A stretch of DNA of 37,451 nucleotides. Source: a bacterium (lineage in GTDB: Bacteria; Patescibacteriota; Minisyncoccia; Phycocordibacterales; UBA9973). The stretch lies in assembly GCA_027484965.1 (NCBI GenBank), contig JAIXRY010000016.1, positions 1 through 37,451 on the forward strand, in the 5' to 3' direction. Each line of letters opens with the position of its first letter. Within the stretch, counting starts at the first letter, position 1. A program made the position numbers and the translations under genes. Shown in pieces: positions 26,691 through 35,543 of this stretch. A model generated the notes under the pieces. It was not told the origin of the DNA. It was given only the letters and a program-made list of their open reading frames with translations, and did not search any database.

Positions 26691-27497
26691 TTATTCACAG
26701 ATGTTATAGATAGAAGTACAAGTGCTTTCATCTAGCTCAAACATTTTAATTTGGTCGGGTTTTGTAATGTGTTTAACTACTTCTTTAATTGAAGCAATTT
26801 TTTTACTTGGGATATAGTTAGGACCGCAAAAGGTTCTACCTATTTCAATCTCCATTTGGGCTATTTTTTCAATAATCTCAGGATAACTTAATGATATCCT
26901 TTTTATCTCTCCTTGATTACAGAATACACAAGGAAAGCAACCAACTCTTTTAAATCCTTTCTTGTATAAAGGATTAGGTTTTATATTATGCTTTTTATGT
27001 ATAATAAAAACCTCATCAGCAGTAAGTTCAAAAATAGGTCGAAACACAAAAGCGGTATTTCCTGCTTTTAACCATGCTCTAGTATCTTTAATTCTGTAGG
27101 CACCTTTCTCTAAACCAAAGTAATCAGCAAATACATTAAGCTTTGACCTTGCTCTGCTTTCATCCTTCCTTATACCTTGATAAATTTTGAATTCACCAGA
27201 TTGGGCTAAAAGCCAATCTACAAAAGGCTTGATTTTTAATTCACTTGTACAAAAGCGAGCATTAAGACTGGGAAAGCGTTTCTTTTTTCTTGCTAAATCG
27301 TAAAAGCCTAATTCAGGATAAAGCCTCGTTATTTTAATGTTTAAAGCGGTTTCCAGATACTCTAAATACTCGTAAGTTTCTTTTGCTTCATTACCTGTAT
27401 CACAAAACACCGCTGTAAACTCAACTCCTTGTGACCATAACAATATGGCAATAGCACTGCTATCTTTACCACCAGATATTTGAACAATCTTTCTCAT
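26691..27497 (-). CDS. PAPS reductase / adenine nucleotide alpha-hydrolase-like protein
   Basis: IVQISGGKDSSAIAILLW (SGGKDS PP-loop), RFCTSELK, RPIFELTADEVF, GCFPCVFCNQGE; start trimmed from 27512. Confidence 0.8.
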   Translation of the reverse strand: MRKIVQISGGKDSSAIAILLWSQGVEFTAVFCDTGNEAKETYEYLEYLETALNIKITRLYPELGFYDLARKKKRFPSLNARFCTSELKIKPFVDWLLAQSGEFKIYQGIRKDESRARSKLNVFADYFGLEKGAYRIKDTRAWLKAGNTAFVFRPIFELTADEVFIIHKKHNIKPNPLYKKGFKRVGCFPCVFCNQGEIKRISLSYPEIIEKIAQMEIEIGRTFCGPNYIPSKKIASIKEVVKHITKPDQIKMFELDESTCTSIYNICE

Positions 27498-27799
27498 TCT
27501 TGCCCCTCCCACTTATCTAAAAGTTCAAAAATCAGAAGGGTAATTATTGGCGCAGGAGGCGTATTAGCCTCAAAAGCCAATTGGTAAGAAGTATCAGGAA
27601 AAAGCGGCTCAAAGCTGCTTTGGTGCTTTTCCACTGCGATAACTTTGGCATAGCCAAGTTTATCGCCATCCTTGTTTCTAAGCTCTACCATATCATGAAT
27701 TTGATAGGATAGTTTTAGGCTATGTGCACATTTGAAATAGAAACCAATGTCCCAAAGCTTTCTTTCAGCATCGTTCAGTTTTACAACTTTATAAGCCAT
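27494..27799 (-). CDS. Hypothetical phage protein
   Basis: 101 aa ORF coupled to the PAPS reductase-like gene. Confidence 0.55.
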   Translation of the reverse strand: MAYKVVKLNDAERKLWDIGFYFKCAHSLKLSYQIHDMVELRNKDGDKLGYAKVIAVEKHQSSFEPLFPDTSYQLAFEANTPPAPIITLLIFELLDKWEGQE

Positions 27800-27903
27800 T
27801 GCGCCCCCCTTTCTTCCTTAAATCCCACTCCAGAACGGCAACTGAAACGATTAAAACAAACAATCCCCAAAGGCAAATTGCCAAAACACCATAGAATAGT
27901 TGG

Positions 27904-28317
27904 CTATTCATTTGGCACCTCCTTTACACGTTCTTGAAGTGGAAGCATTATAAAAACGCCACCTTTTTGAATAAGGAAGTTTAATACTGCTGTGGCATTA
28001 CTATTCTGTGCATTAGCAGATATTTCAATACTTGGGATTCCAGAAGTAAATTCAGGAACTTGATTTAAACAGTTTCTAAGTTTAAAACTGCTTGAAGTCC
28101 TTAATTCTTCAATATGAATTATAAAACTTCTCCAAGTGAAAGCTAAAGTTTCAAAGCTTTCATGTAGGTGCCTTAATTCATAGTGGTAAGTATTTAATTG
28201 CCAATCTGAACTATTAGCATATTGCAAAAATTCATCGAAGCTTTTTATTGGCCTGTAGTTCGGAATTATATTATCCATTTTGCAGCACCTCCATAATTTC
28301 TTCTGGCAAAACTCCAT
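27904..28317 (-). CDS. Hypothetical phage protein
   Basis: 137 aa ORF; internal Met (MDNIIPNYRPIKSF) also possible start. Confidence 0.5.
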   Translation of the reverse strand: MEFCQKKLWRCCKMDNIIPNYRPIKSFDEFLQYANSSDWQLNTYHYELRHLHESFETLAFTWRSFIIHIEELRTSSSFKLRNCLNQVPEFTSGIPSIEISANAQNSNATAVLNFLIQKGGVFIMLPLQERVKEVPNE

Positions 28318-28816
28318 TTCGGGTTATTACAGTGTATGTAATTACCGATACTGTTGGATTGGCTTTAAAAGGCATTTTAATCTCACCTTTAGCATTAATT
28401 TTATCCCAAAGCGATATATAGCTTTCCCTTGCTGTAGCACAAGATTTATTAGGGAATAGGTAGTTTTTGAAACTGCCATTCTCTAACCTTAAAACACCTT
28501 CTCTAATCGCATCGTATTCACTAATGAGGTCTAATTTTTCTTGACGAACCTCAGTAACCAATAGGTAAATACGAGCATGCTCGTTACGCATATATCTACC
28601 GGTAGGAATATACTTCCATTCGGTATCTTGACTTTCTCGAAATTGACCAATATACTTAAAAGCATCACCGTGAACTGCCTTGTAATAAGGTTCGTGCTGC
28701 CTAACTATATCTCCAACTTCCAATTTAGTATCAAGCCTACGGGTTTGATCTTTTATGCCTTGATAATTGGCAAGTGCCATATCTGCACTAAAATTCAGGC
28801 GCTTAATTTTTTTCAT
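28271..28816 (-). CDS. ASCH/PUA-like phage protein
   Basis: DQTRRLDTKLEVGDIVRQHEPYYKA...MRNEHARIYLLVTEVRQEKLDLISEYDAIREGV...SLWDKI matches the common phage ASCH-like pattern. Confidence 0.65.
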   Translation of the reverse strand: MKKIKRLNFSADMALANYQGIKDQTRRLDTKLEVGDIVRQHEPYYKAVHGDAFKYIGQFRESQDTEWKYIPTGRYMRNEHARIYLLVTEVRQEKLDLISEYDAIREGVLRLENGSFKNYLFPNKSCATARESYISLWDKINAKGEIKMPFKANPTVSVITYTVITRNGVLPEEIMEVLQNG

Positions 28817-28880
28817 AAGACAAACGAAGGGTTAAGGCTTATGAAAATAAGCCTAAGTTGAAACTGTATTTTGTTGGGGA

Positions 28881-29219
28881 TTAAGGGTTTATAATCTCTG
28901 AACGGTCGTTTACAACTAAGTAGTTGTTTTTTGGATTATAGTCCAAAACAGTTAAGGGCTCGCTTTCCTTTAAAATCCGTGTTTTATTATCTGCATAAAT
29001 AAACGGATTGATAAAGTTTCCAGAACTGATAGTTTCTTGGGCTAAATCAGTATCGTCATCTGGAAAAGGAAATACTTCACTTCTTAAAAAGGCTCCATCG
29101 TGCTTGTGCCTTAAAAAGGTTTCAAGTAAATATTTTCGCCCTGTAGCATTTTCTGCAACTATGGCTGTAGGCTCAAGTTTTTGAAATAGGTATCTGTATT
29201 CAGATGTATTTATAATCAT
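28881..29219 (-). CDS. Hypothetical early protein
   Basis: 112 aa ORF starting directly at an AAGTCGCC-ATG motif. Confidence 0.5.
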   Translation of the reverse strand: MIINTSEYRYLFQKLEPTAIVAENATGRKYLLETFLRHKHDGAFLRSEVFPFPDDDTDLAQETISSGNFINPFIYADNKTRILKESEPLTVLDYNPKNNYLVVNDRSEIINP

Positions 29220-29422
29220 GGCGACTTAGGGGTGAATGTGTGTAAGGTTTTAAAAGAAAGGGCTTGAATAATCAGAGGCCCTTTCTGCTGCTGGCGACTT
29301 CGGGAAGTTTTTATTATAACTATTAGGAAATAAGTATATCAATACCTAATTTTGCAATAGTTACTTTTATGTCTGGCGACTTAGGGGTGACTAAAGAGCC
29401 GTGACTTTAAATAGTTACGGCT
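29219..29422 (-). promoter_or_regulatory. Repeat- and hairpin-rich early leader region
   Basis: AAGTCGCCA at 29219-29227, 29292-29300, 29374-29382 (two extended to 17 bp TGGCGACTTAGGGGTGA), plus hairpins 29255-29286 and 29397-29422. Confidence 0.6.
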
Positions 29423-29644
29423 TTATTTTTTACAGATTGTTTCAATGATAGTTGTAAGTTCAACATCGCTAGTATTGCCGTTTAATACATTATCAATCAG
29501 CTTTATACCGCTAGGATTATTAAACTTAGGAAATAGAGTTATAATCTTTTCTCTTAAACCTTTAGGATAAGGTTTACAAGCCAGAACTCTATTTTTAAAG
29601 TGCTGGGTTGGTGTTTCTCGCTTGGTTTCTATTGTTGCTATCAT
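29423..29644 (-). CDS. Small putative DNA-binding (Cro-like) early protein
   Basis: 73 aa, divergent from the repressor-like gene; GLREKIITLFPKFNNPSGIKLIDNVLNGNTSD. Confidence 0.5.
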   Translation of the reverse strand: MIATIETKRETPTQHFKNRVLACKPYPKGLREKIITLFPKFNNPSGIKLIDNVLNGNTSDVELTTIIETICKK

Positions 29645-29652
29645 AAAATAAC

Positions 29653-29683
29653 TTGTTTTCTAAGTATTAACCACTTACTTTTG
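29653..29683 (+). promoter_or_regulatory. Candidate Bacteroidota promoter for repressor-like gene
   Basis: TTG(29653-29655)-N20-TACTTTTG(29676-29683), fits TTG-N19-21-TAnnTTTG. Confidence 0.6.
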
Positions 29684-29705
29684 ATGTGTAATTCATACTT
29701 GAATA

Positions 29706-29737
29706 CAAACGTAGTTGTTAACAAGTTAAAAACCAAA
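29706..29737 (-). promoter_or_regulatory. Candidate Bacteroidota promoter for early minus-strand genes
   Basis: Minus: TTTG(29737-29734)-N20-TACGTTTG(29713-29706). Confidence 0.65.
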
Positions 29738-29770
29738 CATAAACCACTTAAAAATCAACATTTTTAAAAA

Positions 29771-30226
29771 ATGAATGCAGAACAGCGTGTAAATCTGATG
29801 TTTATCCAGTCAGGAATGACCAAAAAAGAATGGTCTAGTATAATTGGGATTCACGAAAACAACATAATAGCTATTATTAAGGGAAGGAAAAACGCTACAC
29901 CTGCTATTATGAAGAAAATAGCTGAAGCTTCTCCAGAATATAACCCTGATTGGGTAATTCGAGGGCTTGGCGCTATGCTTACCGATGGCACTCCAGAGCC
30001 TTCGGTTGCAAATTCGGTTGCACAAAATGAACCTGAAAACGAGGCTATAAGTGTTAAAATGCTTGATTTTGTAATGAAGGAAAATGCTTATTTAAAGGCT
30101 AAACTAGACGAGGCACTCGCTATTATAGGTAATCAAGCAAGATTATCGGGAAAGCTTAACCTGCAACCGAATGCTGGTTATGCTAAAGAAGTAAAGTTCA
30201 TTCCTGAACTTGCTTCGGTTGCATAA
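29771..30226 (+). CDS. HTH phage repressor-like protein
   Basis: MNAEQRVNLMFIQSGMTKKEWSSIIGIHENNIIAIIKGRKNATPAIMKKIAEASPEYNPDWVIRGLGAM; HTH then C-terminal coiled coil. Confidence 0.75.
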   Translation: MNAEQRVNLMFIQSGMTKKEWSSIIGIHENNIIAIIKGRKNATPAIMKKIAEASPEYNPDWVIRGLGAMLTDGTPEPSVANSVAQNEPENEAISVKMLDFVMKENAYLKAKLDEALAIIGNQARLSGKLNLQPNAGYAKEVKFIPELASVA

Positions 30227-30388
30227 TCGGTTGCAGTAGGCTTTAAAATGCCAATATTTTAAAGCTAACCAGCTGAATACCAATAATTTGTTCGATTCCC
30301 GTACGGGCTACAAAACACTAGGTATTTAGCTGAAATACAACAGGTTACGACAAAACAGAGGCATTAGCCTCTTTTTTTATGCAACCGA
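30002..30388. other. Candidate attP region
   Basis: Core GTTCGATTCCCGTACGGGCTACAAAA (30290-30315), flanking IR CAGCTGAATACC/GGTATTTAGCTG (30270-30281/30321-30332), six TCGGTTGCA sites. Confidence 0.65.
30357..30378 (+). terminator. Intrinsic terminator between repressor-like gene and integrase
   Basis: AGAGGC-ATTA-GCCTCT-TTTTTT. Confidence 0.75.
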
Positions 30389-30414
30389 ATTTTCAACCCT
30401 TTACTACCTCGTAA

Positions 30415-31572
30415 ATGAAAGTTCTTTTTTGGCAGCGCAAGAATGCTGCAAATTCAAAGGGCTATGCTCCTTTATACGTTAGGCTTACTTTATCAGGTGA
30501 GCGATTAGAATGGTCCACTGAAATTTCATGCCCAATCAGCCATTGGCAGCCAAAGCAGCAACGCTGCAAGGGCAATAATGGCGAAGCGATTAGTATCAAT
30601 CAGCAATTAGAAACAATAAAAGCAAGGCTTTTATTGGCTGAAACGAAAATAAAACTAGAAAACGGTGTAATAAGTTTGGCAGAAATTCGCAAGAATTACG
30701 AGTACAAGCAGGAAAAAAGCCACAGTTACCAAAAGCTTTGTAGTGAATTTATAAGAATAAGGTCAGAAAGTGGGCTTTTTGCGCCAAATACAGAGCGAAG
30801 CGTTAAAGTAAGAATTGGTATGTTTTTAAACTTCTTAGCAAGCCAAGGAATTACGAATTTGAGAGTACCGAATTTAAAAACAGAAATGCTCTACCAGTTT
30901 CAAGACTGGTGCGATAAGCAAGAATATAGCCTAGTAGTAACTACTAGAGCTATCAGGCAAATCAGTTGTGTTCTAAGATTCTGCAAGGATCGTGGAATAA
31001 TAAACACCATACCAGAACTCAATTATAGGCCAAGAAAGATTTCAGGCAAGGAAATAATCTTCCTTACTGAAGATCAGATCCAGCGATTTAGCAACTTAGA
31101 AGTTGCAACGCTGGATGAGCAAAAGGCAAAGGATCTATTCCTTTGGCAAGTGTACACTGGTATGGCATACCAGGATGCACAAAACTTTAAGGTAGCCAAC
31201 ATTAAATATTTTAAGGAAAAGAAAGCAATTCTAATGCAGCGTCAAAAAACGTCAGAAACGTTTTTTGTTCCACTTTTCAAGCAAGCGGAAGACTTGTTGC
31301 TAAAGTGGAACAATTCTCTTCCACGCCTTACAAATCAAGGCTTTAATAGGATTTTAAAGCGATTAGGTAAGCGAATAGGTTTTGAAGGTAGCCTTACTAC
31401 GCACGTAGCTAGGAAAACTGCTGCAACCTATTGGATAAACAACGGAGTTGATTATAAAATTGTAAGCAGATTGTTAGGCCATAAAAATAGCCTCGTTACA
31501 GAGGCTATATATGCGAAAATCAGTGTTGAAACTATACTGAAAGAAACGGAGCATCTTAATAAGGCAGCATAA
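30415..31572 (+). CDS. int: Tyrosine recombinase/integrase (IntDOT-like)
   Basis: 385 aa; LTTHVARKTAATYWINNGVDYKIVSRLLGHKNSLVTEAIYAKI (HxxR...H...Y); Bacteroidota-type N-terminal arm-binding domain. Confidence 0.9.
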   Translation: MKVLFWQRKNAANSKGYAPLYVRLTLSGERLEWSTEISCPISHWQPKQQRCKGNNGEAISINQQLETIKARLLLAETKIKLENGVISLAEIRKNYEYKQEKSHSYQKLCSEFIRIRSESGLFAPNTERSVKVRIGMFLNFLASQGITNLRVPNLKTEMLYQFQDWCDKQEYSLVVTTRAIRQISCVLRFCKDRGIINTIPELNYRPRKISGKEIIFLTEDQIQRFSNLEVATLDEQKAKDLFLWQVYTGMAYQDAQNFKVANIKYFKEKKAILMQRQKTSETFFVPLFKQAEDLLLKWNNSLPRLTNQGFNRILKRLGKRIGFEGSLTTHVARKTAATYWINNGVDYKIVSRLLGHKNSLVTEAIYAKISVETILKETEHLNKAA

Positions 31573-34006
31573 ATAACTCAACCTTGGCCACATCCCTAAT
31601 TGGAAGTTCAATGTTGAACTTACGAATTAGGAAGTACCTATTTTCATAGCTAATCAGTCTATCCATTTTTACAAGGGTAAGGTCACCGATTGAAAGCAAA
31701 GCTTCAACGGTTACAATCTTACCCTTGTCTAATAAATTGAGGTACTCAGTGCCCAACTGCTTTACAATACCTTTTTCAGGATCATAATTCATTTGAAAGG
31801 CACTATCATAAGTACCGTCTGGGTACAAGTTATCAGAAGAACCAAAATTATATTCACCTCCAATACTATCTTCTGCAACCCCATTTTTAAACAGAAAACG
31901 AACTGCAAAGTCGTTCTTTTGGTTAAAGAACTCGCTGTAAAGCGGTTGTTTAACAAAAGGCACACGCCAAGTTTTGGCGGTGGGTGCTGAAGGAAAATCA
32001 GCACTATAAACAGTATCTACACCATCGTACATAAAGGTGCTGGAGGCACCTAGAGAATACTCATTTTTCGCCTCGTCAATTTCTATTGGTAAGAAATTGA
32101 GAGGACCAGGAATCCATTGAACTGTATTATCTTCCATGAGAGCATGGGTATAAAAACGGTTAAGGGAAGTAACCAAAGCATAAGAACCAATGCGCGCTTC
32201 TGTGTCCAAGTCAGCAACTTCAGCTACTGGATCAAGTAAAAACTCTTTATCAATATTCGGCACGAACTCACTTGTGAGCTCGTCAGAATCATCGAATGCA
32301 AAAGCAACCTTAAACCCTTCTTGGGTTGGTTGCTTAACGTTTACTATGCGCATTATTTTACCGTTCCAATCCCAAGCGTTAGCTTTGGCCTCATCGGTAA
32401 ATAAGGTTTTTAAGGGCCATATTTTGGCACTTGTCAAAGTTGGATGAAAATCCACGTATAAGAAAAAGAACTTCCTGATAGCATTCAGGAATTCTTCAAC
32501 AGAAATATTAGGCAGTTTACTTGCCAAGGCAATAGAAACTGCTGATCTATAAGTGTTGCTATTGTTTTGCGCAAGGGGCATCTCATCCAAAACAGGGTTA
32601 TAAAGTACTACCTTGCTTAGGTCTGAAAATCCAATTCCCAGGGCATCTTGAAGGTTAAAAACATTTTTACTTAAATCAATCCCTAAGTATTCAAATTGCT
32701 TATTAAGCAAATTGATAAGTCTAGGAAATCCAGAAGTATAAACGGTATCTAGAATACCGTTATAGTTTACATATCCCCTGTAAGGCTCAAAAAAGAAATC
32801 AGGGAAATTCTCGTTATCAATCCCAGCAGGATTGTAAACAGGGAAATAAGCCAAATCTGGATTATCTAATTCAGGGATTAGACCAACGGGCAAAATTTCA
32901 GTTAGTCTATCATTTGAAGCTTCAAAATAAGACTGTGAACCCGCTCTTATTCTATAGGTAGGATCATAACCTTCTCCACTCTCACCAACAATGCTATCTT
33001 CAGAAGATAAATTTAAACTAGCACCATTGTAAGTGGTTTCTGAACCAAAAATAAAGTTATTAAAACTGTTTAAAATGTTAACCTTCCTACCGTTTGTTTC
33101 AAGTTCAAATAGTATAATCCAAGCAACGCCATTCTTAAAGAATGGTATTGCTACAAGGTCACAAACTGAAACTAAGGTAGGATCTAGATAATACTGGCTT
33201 CCATCCATAGCAGTTTCAAAAGCAGAAGCGGAAACATCCGCTGCACTAAAGCCCAAGAATTCAGCTTGAGCGGAATTGGAAATAGTAATATTTCCATTAA
33301 TCAAAGCCTTGTACCAATAAAAGTTGGTATCACCAGGCTCTTCATAGGTTTTGTAAAACTTGCCTAATTCATGCTCAAAAGTTCTTGGATCATCAACAAA
33401 AGGAATATCAACCCTATAATTAATCCTTCTGCACAAGTCGGCAAACATATTATAGCCTTGATCGTTCCAATTTTGCTTTACAGTTAGGTAATAAGTATTG
33501 GCACTATTTTCACCAACTCCGTATTTTAATTCAAACCCATACAATCCTTCATATTGAATATTGGGTATAAAAGTAAAAGGAGGAATGTTAATTGGAGGAA
33601 CAGCATAAAACCACATTGAACTTCTTAGCCCAAAATCGTAATCAATTCGAACCCCATTAACTAGATTAATCTTTTCTTGCAACTTATCAGCCAAGGCGCT
33701 GGCAGCAAGTTGGAATGTGCATTTAATGCTCGTTCTACTTGACTCCAGTACCTTTAATTTTCCTTTCCAACTGAGTGCACCCGCTATTAGCAAAGTGGCA
33801 TCTAATGCCTCTTTGCGAGCGGTTGCTTCTAGAGTAAAAGGAAAATTGAGGGCTGATAAGTTTTCGTAAGTTGCGGGTACCTCGAATGGTAGTGTGAAGT
33901 TTGCAGTAATCAATTCATCCGTGAATAGATTGCTGTTAAGTTCAACTGAAAGGCTATCATCCACGATGATAGTCTTAGAATTAGCAAGTAGGATAATTTC
34001 GATCAT
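31556..34006 (-). CDS. Large tail protein (distal tail/receptor-binding candidate)
   Basis: About 816 aa, last gene of the tail operon; start trimmed from 34027 to MIEIILLANSKTIIVDDSL. Confidence 0.6.
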   Translation of the reverse strand: MIEIILLANSKTIIVDDSLSVELNSNLFTDELITANFTLPFEVPATYENLSALNFPFTLEATARKEALDATLLIAGALSWKGKLKVLESSRTSIKCTFQLAASALADKLQEKINLVNGVRIDYDFGLRSSMWFYAVPPINIPPFTFIPNIQYEGLYGFELKYGVGENSANTYYLTVKQNWNDQGYNMFADLCRRINYRVDIPFVDDPRTFEHELGKFYKTYEEPGDTNFYWYKALINGNITISNSAQAEFLGFSAADVSASAFETAMDGSQYYLDPTLVSVCDLVAIPFFKNGVAWIILFELETNGRKVNILNSFNNFIFGSETTYNGASLNLSSEDSIVGESGEGYDPTYRIRAGSQSYFEASNDRLTEILPVGLIPELDNPDLAYFPVYNPAGIDNENFPDFFFEPYRGYVNYNGILDTVYTSGFPRLINLLNKQFEYLGIDLSKNVFNLQDALGIGFSDLSKVVLYNPVLDEMPLAQNNSNTYRSAVSIALASKLPNISVEEFLNAIRKFFFLYVDFHPTLTSAKIWPLKTLFTDEAKANAWDWNGKIMRIVNVKQPTQEGFKVAFAFDDSDELTSEFVPNIDKEFLLDPVAEVADLDTEARIGSYALVTSLNRFYTHALMEDNTVQWIPGPLNFLPIEIDEAKNEYSLGASSTFMYDGVDTVYSADFPSAPTAKTWRVPFVKQPLYSEFFNQKNDFAVRFLFKNGVAEDSIGGEYNFGSSDNLYPDGTYDSAFQMNYDPEKGIVKQLGTEYLNLLDKGKIVTVEALLSIGDLTLVKMDRLISYENRYFLIRKFNIELPIRDVAKVELFMLPY

Positions 34007-35543
34007 ATAAAGCGTTGTTGTCGGCAAACTTGAAAGTAAACTTGATAAACATTAAGCCGTTAGGCTCGTCAGCGTTTTTAGAGCTTGCGCTAGTAATAAA
34101 AATTCTTCTACGCCTAAATAATATCAATTTAGAAGCAAGAATTTTCCTATAGAAAGGAAGCTGAACGCTGTTAAAATAACCTGTTGAACCTTCAAAATCT
34201 TGCGTAAAATTGAATTGATTAGTTATAGGAAAAATCCTTTGTTCGAGTCCAACGCCAATCGTTTGAGGCTTCTCCAAAATAGCAGTCTTGGTTTCAAATT
34301 CAAAGCCACCATTGAATTTTAATTCAATAGGTAATTCAGAAAAACCACCAAGGCCGTCTTCATAAATAAAGCCATCAAACGGCTCATTATTGAAGTAGTA
34401 ACTAACACCGTTGAACTTACGGCAGATAAATGAATCAGAGTAAGGATAAACATTGTTATCATCAAACTTAGCTATAACACTAAATTTTTTACCTAGAATA
34501 TCATTAAATGGCAATGCAGCTTCAGCAATATTTTGCTGAAAATACATAAAGTAAAAAGGTAGCTTTCGTATTTCAGTGTTAAATGCATCAAACAGCGAAT
34601 AATTAAAATTTGTATTCTGGATTGCCTTGTTACCTGATTGATCTAAAACTTCAAACATTAAGCTTTCTTCATTTCCATTTTCAAATACAAAAGTTGTGGT
34701 AAGATTGTCTTTAAAAGACTTTTCATATTGATTGCCCATATTAGTAAAAAGGCAAGCACCTTTTCTTAAAGAGCCAATCCAACCTTCTTCATTAGGGTAA
34801 GGAAAAATAGATCCTATCAAAGCTTGGTACCAAGTATGTTGCTGCAAGCAGTTTACAGAATACATTAAATCAGAATTGTAAACTTCTGATTCATCAGCAT
34901 TGGAAACTGAATATTTCCAAACTGCAGGGATTACCATCATTGCTTTATCAATTTGCTGAACTTCCTGAAGGTCGTTATAAGGAGTTCTTTCAATTTGTTG
35001 AATAACTTGATCAACACGAAGCTTGATTTGAAAGGCTCTGCCCGTTAAATCGCCACCATCTATAACAAAAGGCATTGTTTCAAACTCACCGATAAGCGTA
35101 TCGTTGAAAGTTTGACCATTATAAATATCAAATTTAGATTGAAAAATCTTCACTATAAATTTTTCATTGTTGTACACATTTTGAAGAATGTTACATTCTG
35201 AAAGCGCAGCCCAAATAGCAGGTTTAGAAAATACAACTATTACAATTCTTATATTACCAAAATCACTTGAATAGGTAAATTCATTGTAATAAATTCCATC
35301 AACTGGGTTTCTAAATTCCAAAAGAAAGGTAGCTTGATTTACTTGAATTAGTCTAAACCCATTTGATAAAGAGTTGATCATGCTAGTAACGATACTAGCA
35401 TCTTGGCTCTGGGTATCAAACTCAATGCTTAAGGTTTTGCGAGCTGCCAAACCATCAAAAGCAAACAAGTAACTTGGTTCGCTTACAGTGCCAATGTTTA
35501 GTACATTAAAAGGCTGATAATTACTTGTTATAATTGGTTGCAT
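33981..35543 (-). CDS. Tail protein (distal tail/hub-like candidate)
   Basis: 520 aa directly downstream of the tape measure gene. Confidence 0.6.
   Translation of the reverse strand: MQPIITSNYQPFNVLNIGTVSEPSYLFAFDGLAARKTLSIEFDTQSQDASIVTSMINSLSNGFRLIQVNQATFLLEFRNPVDGIYYNEFTYSSDFGNIRIVIVVFSKPAIWAALSECNILQNVYNNEKFIVKIFQSKFDIYNGQTFNDTLIGEFETMPFVIDGGDLTGRAFQIKLRVDQVIQQIERTPYNDLQEVQQIDKAMMVIPAVWKYSVSNADESEVYNSDLMYSVNCLQQHTWYQALIGSIFPYPNEEGWIGSLRKGACLFTNMGNQYEKSFKDNLTTTFVFENGNEESLMFEVLDQSGNKAIQNTNFNYSLFDAFNTEIRKLPFYFMYFQQNIAEAALPFNDILGKKFSVIAKFDDNNVYPYSDSFICRKFNGVSYYFNNEPFDGFIYEDGLGGFSELPIELKFNGGFEFETKTAILEKPQTIGVGLEQRIFPITNQFNFTQDFEGSTGYFNSVQLPFYRKILASKLILFRRRRIFITSASSKNADEPNGLMFIKFTFKFADNNALYDRNYPTC

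Noticed and set aside
30281-30315. Possible tRNA gene at GTTCGATTCCCGTACGGGCTAC
   Set aside because: Only the 3' end of a tRNA is present, with no 5' acceptor, D or anticodon arms; fits an attP identity segment instead.
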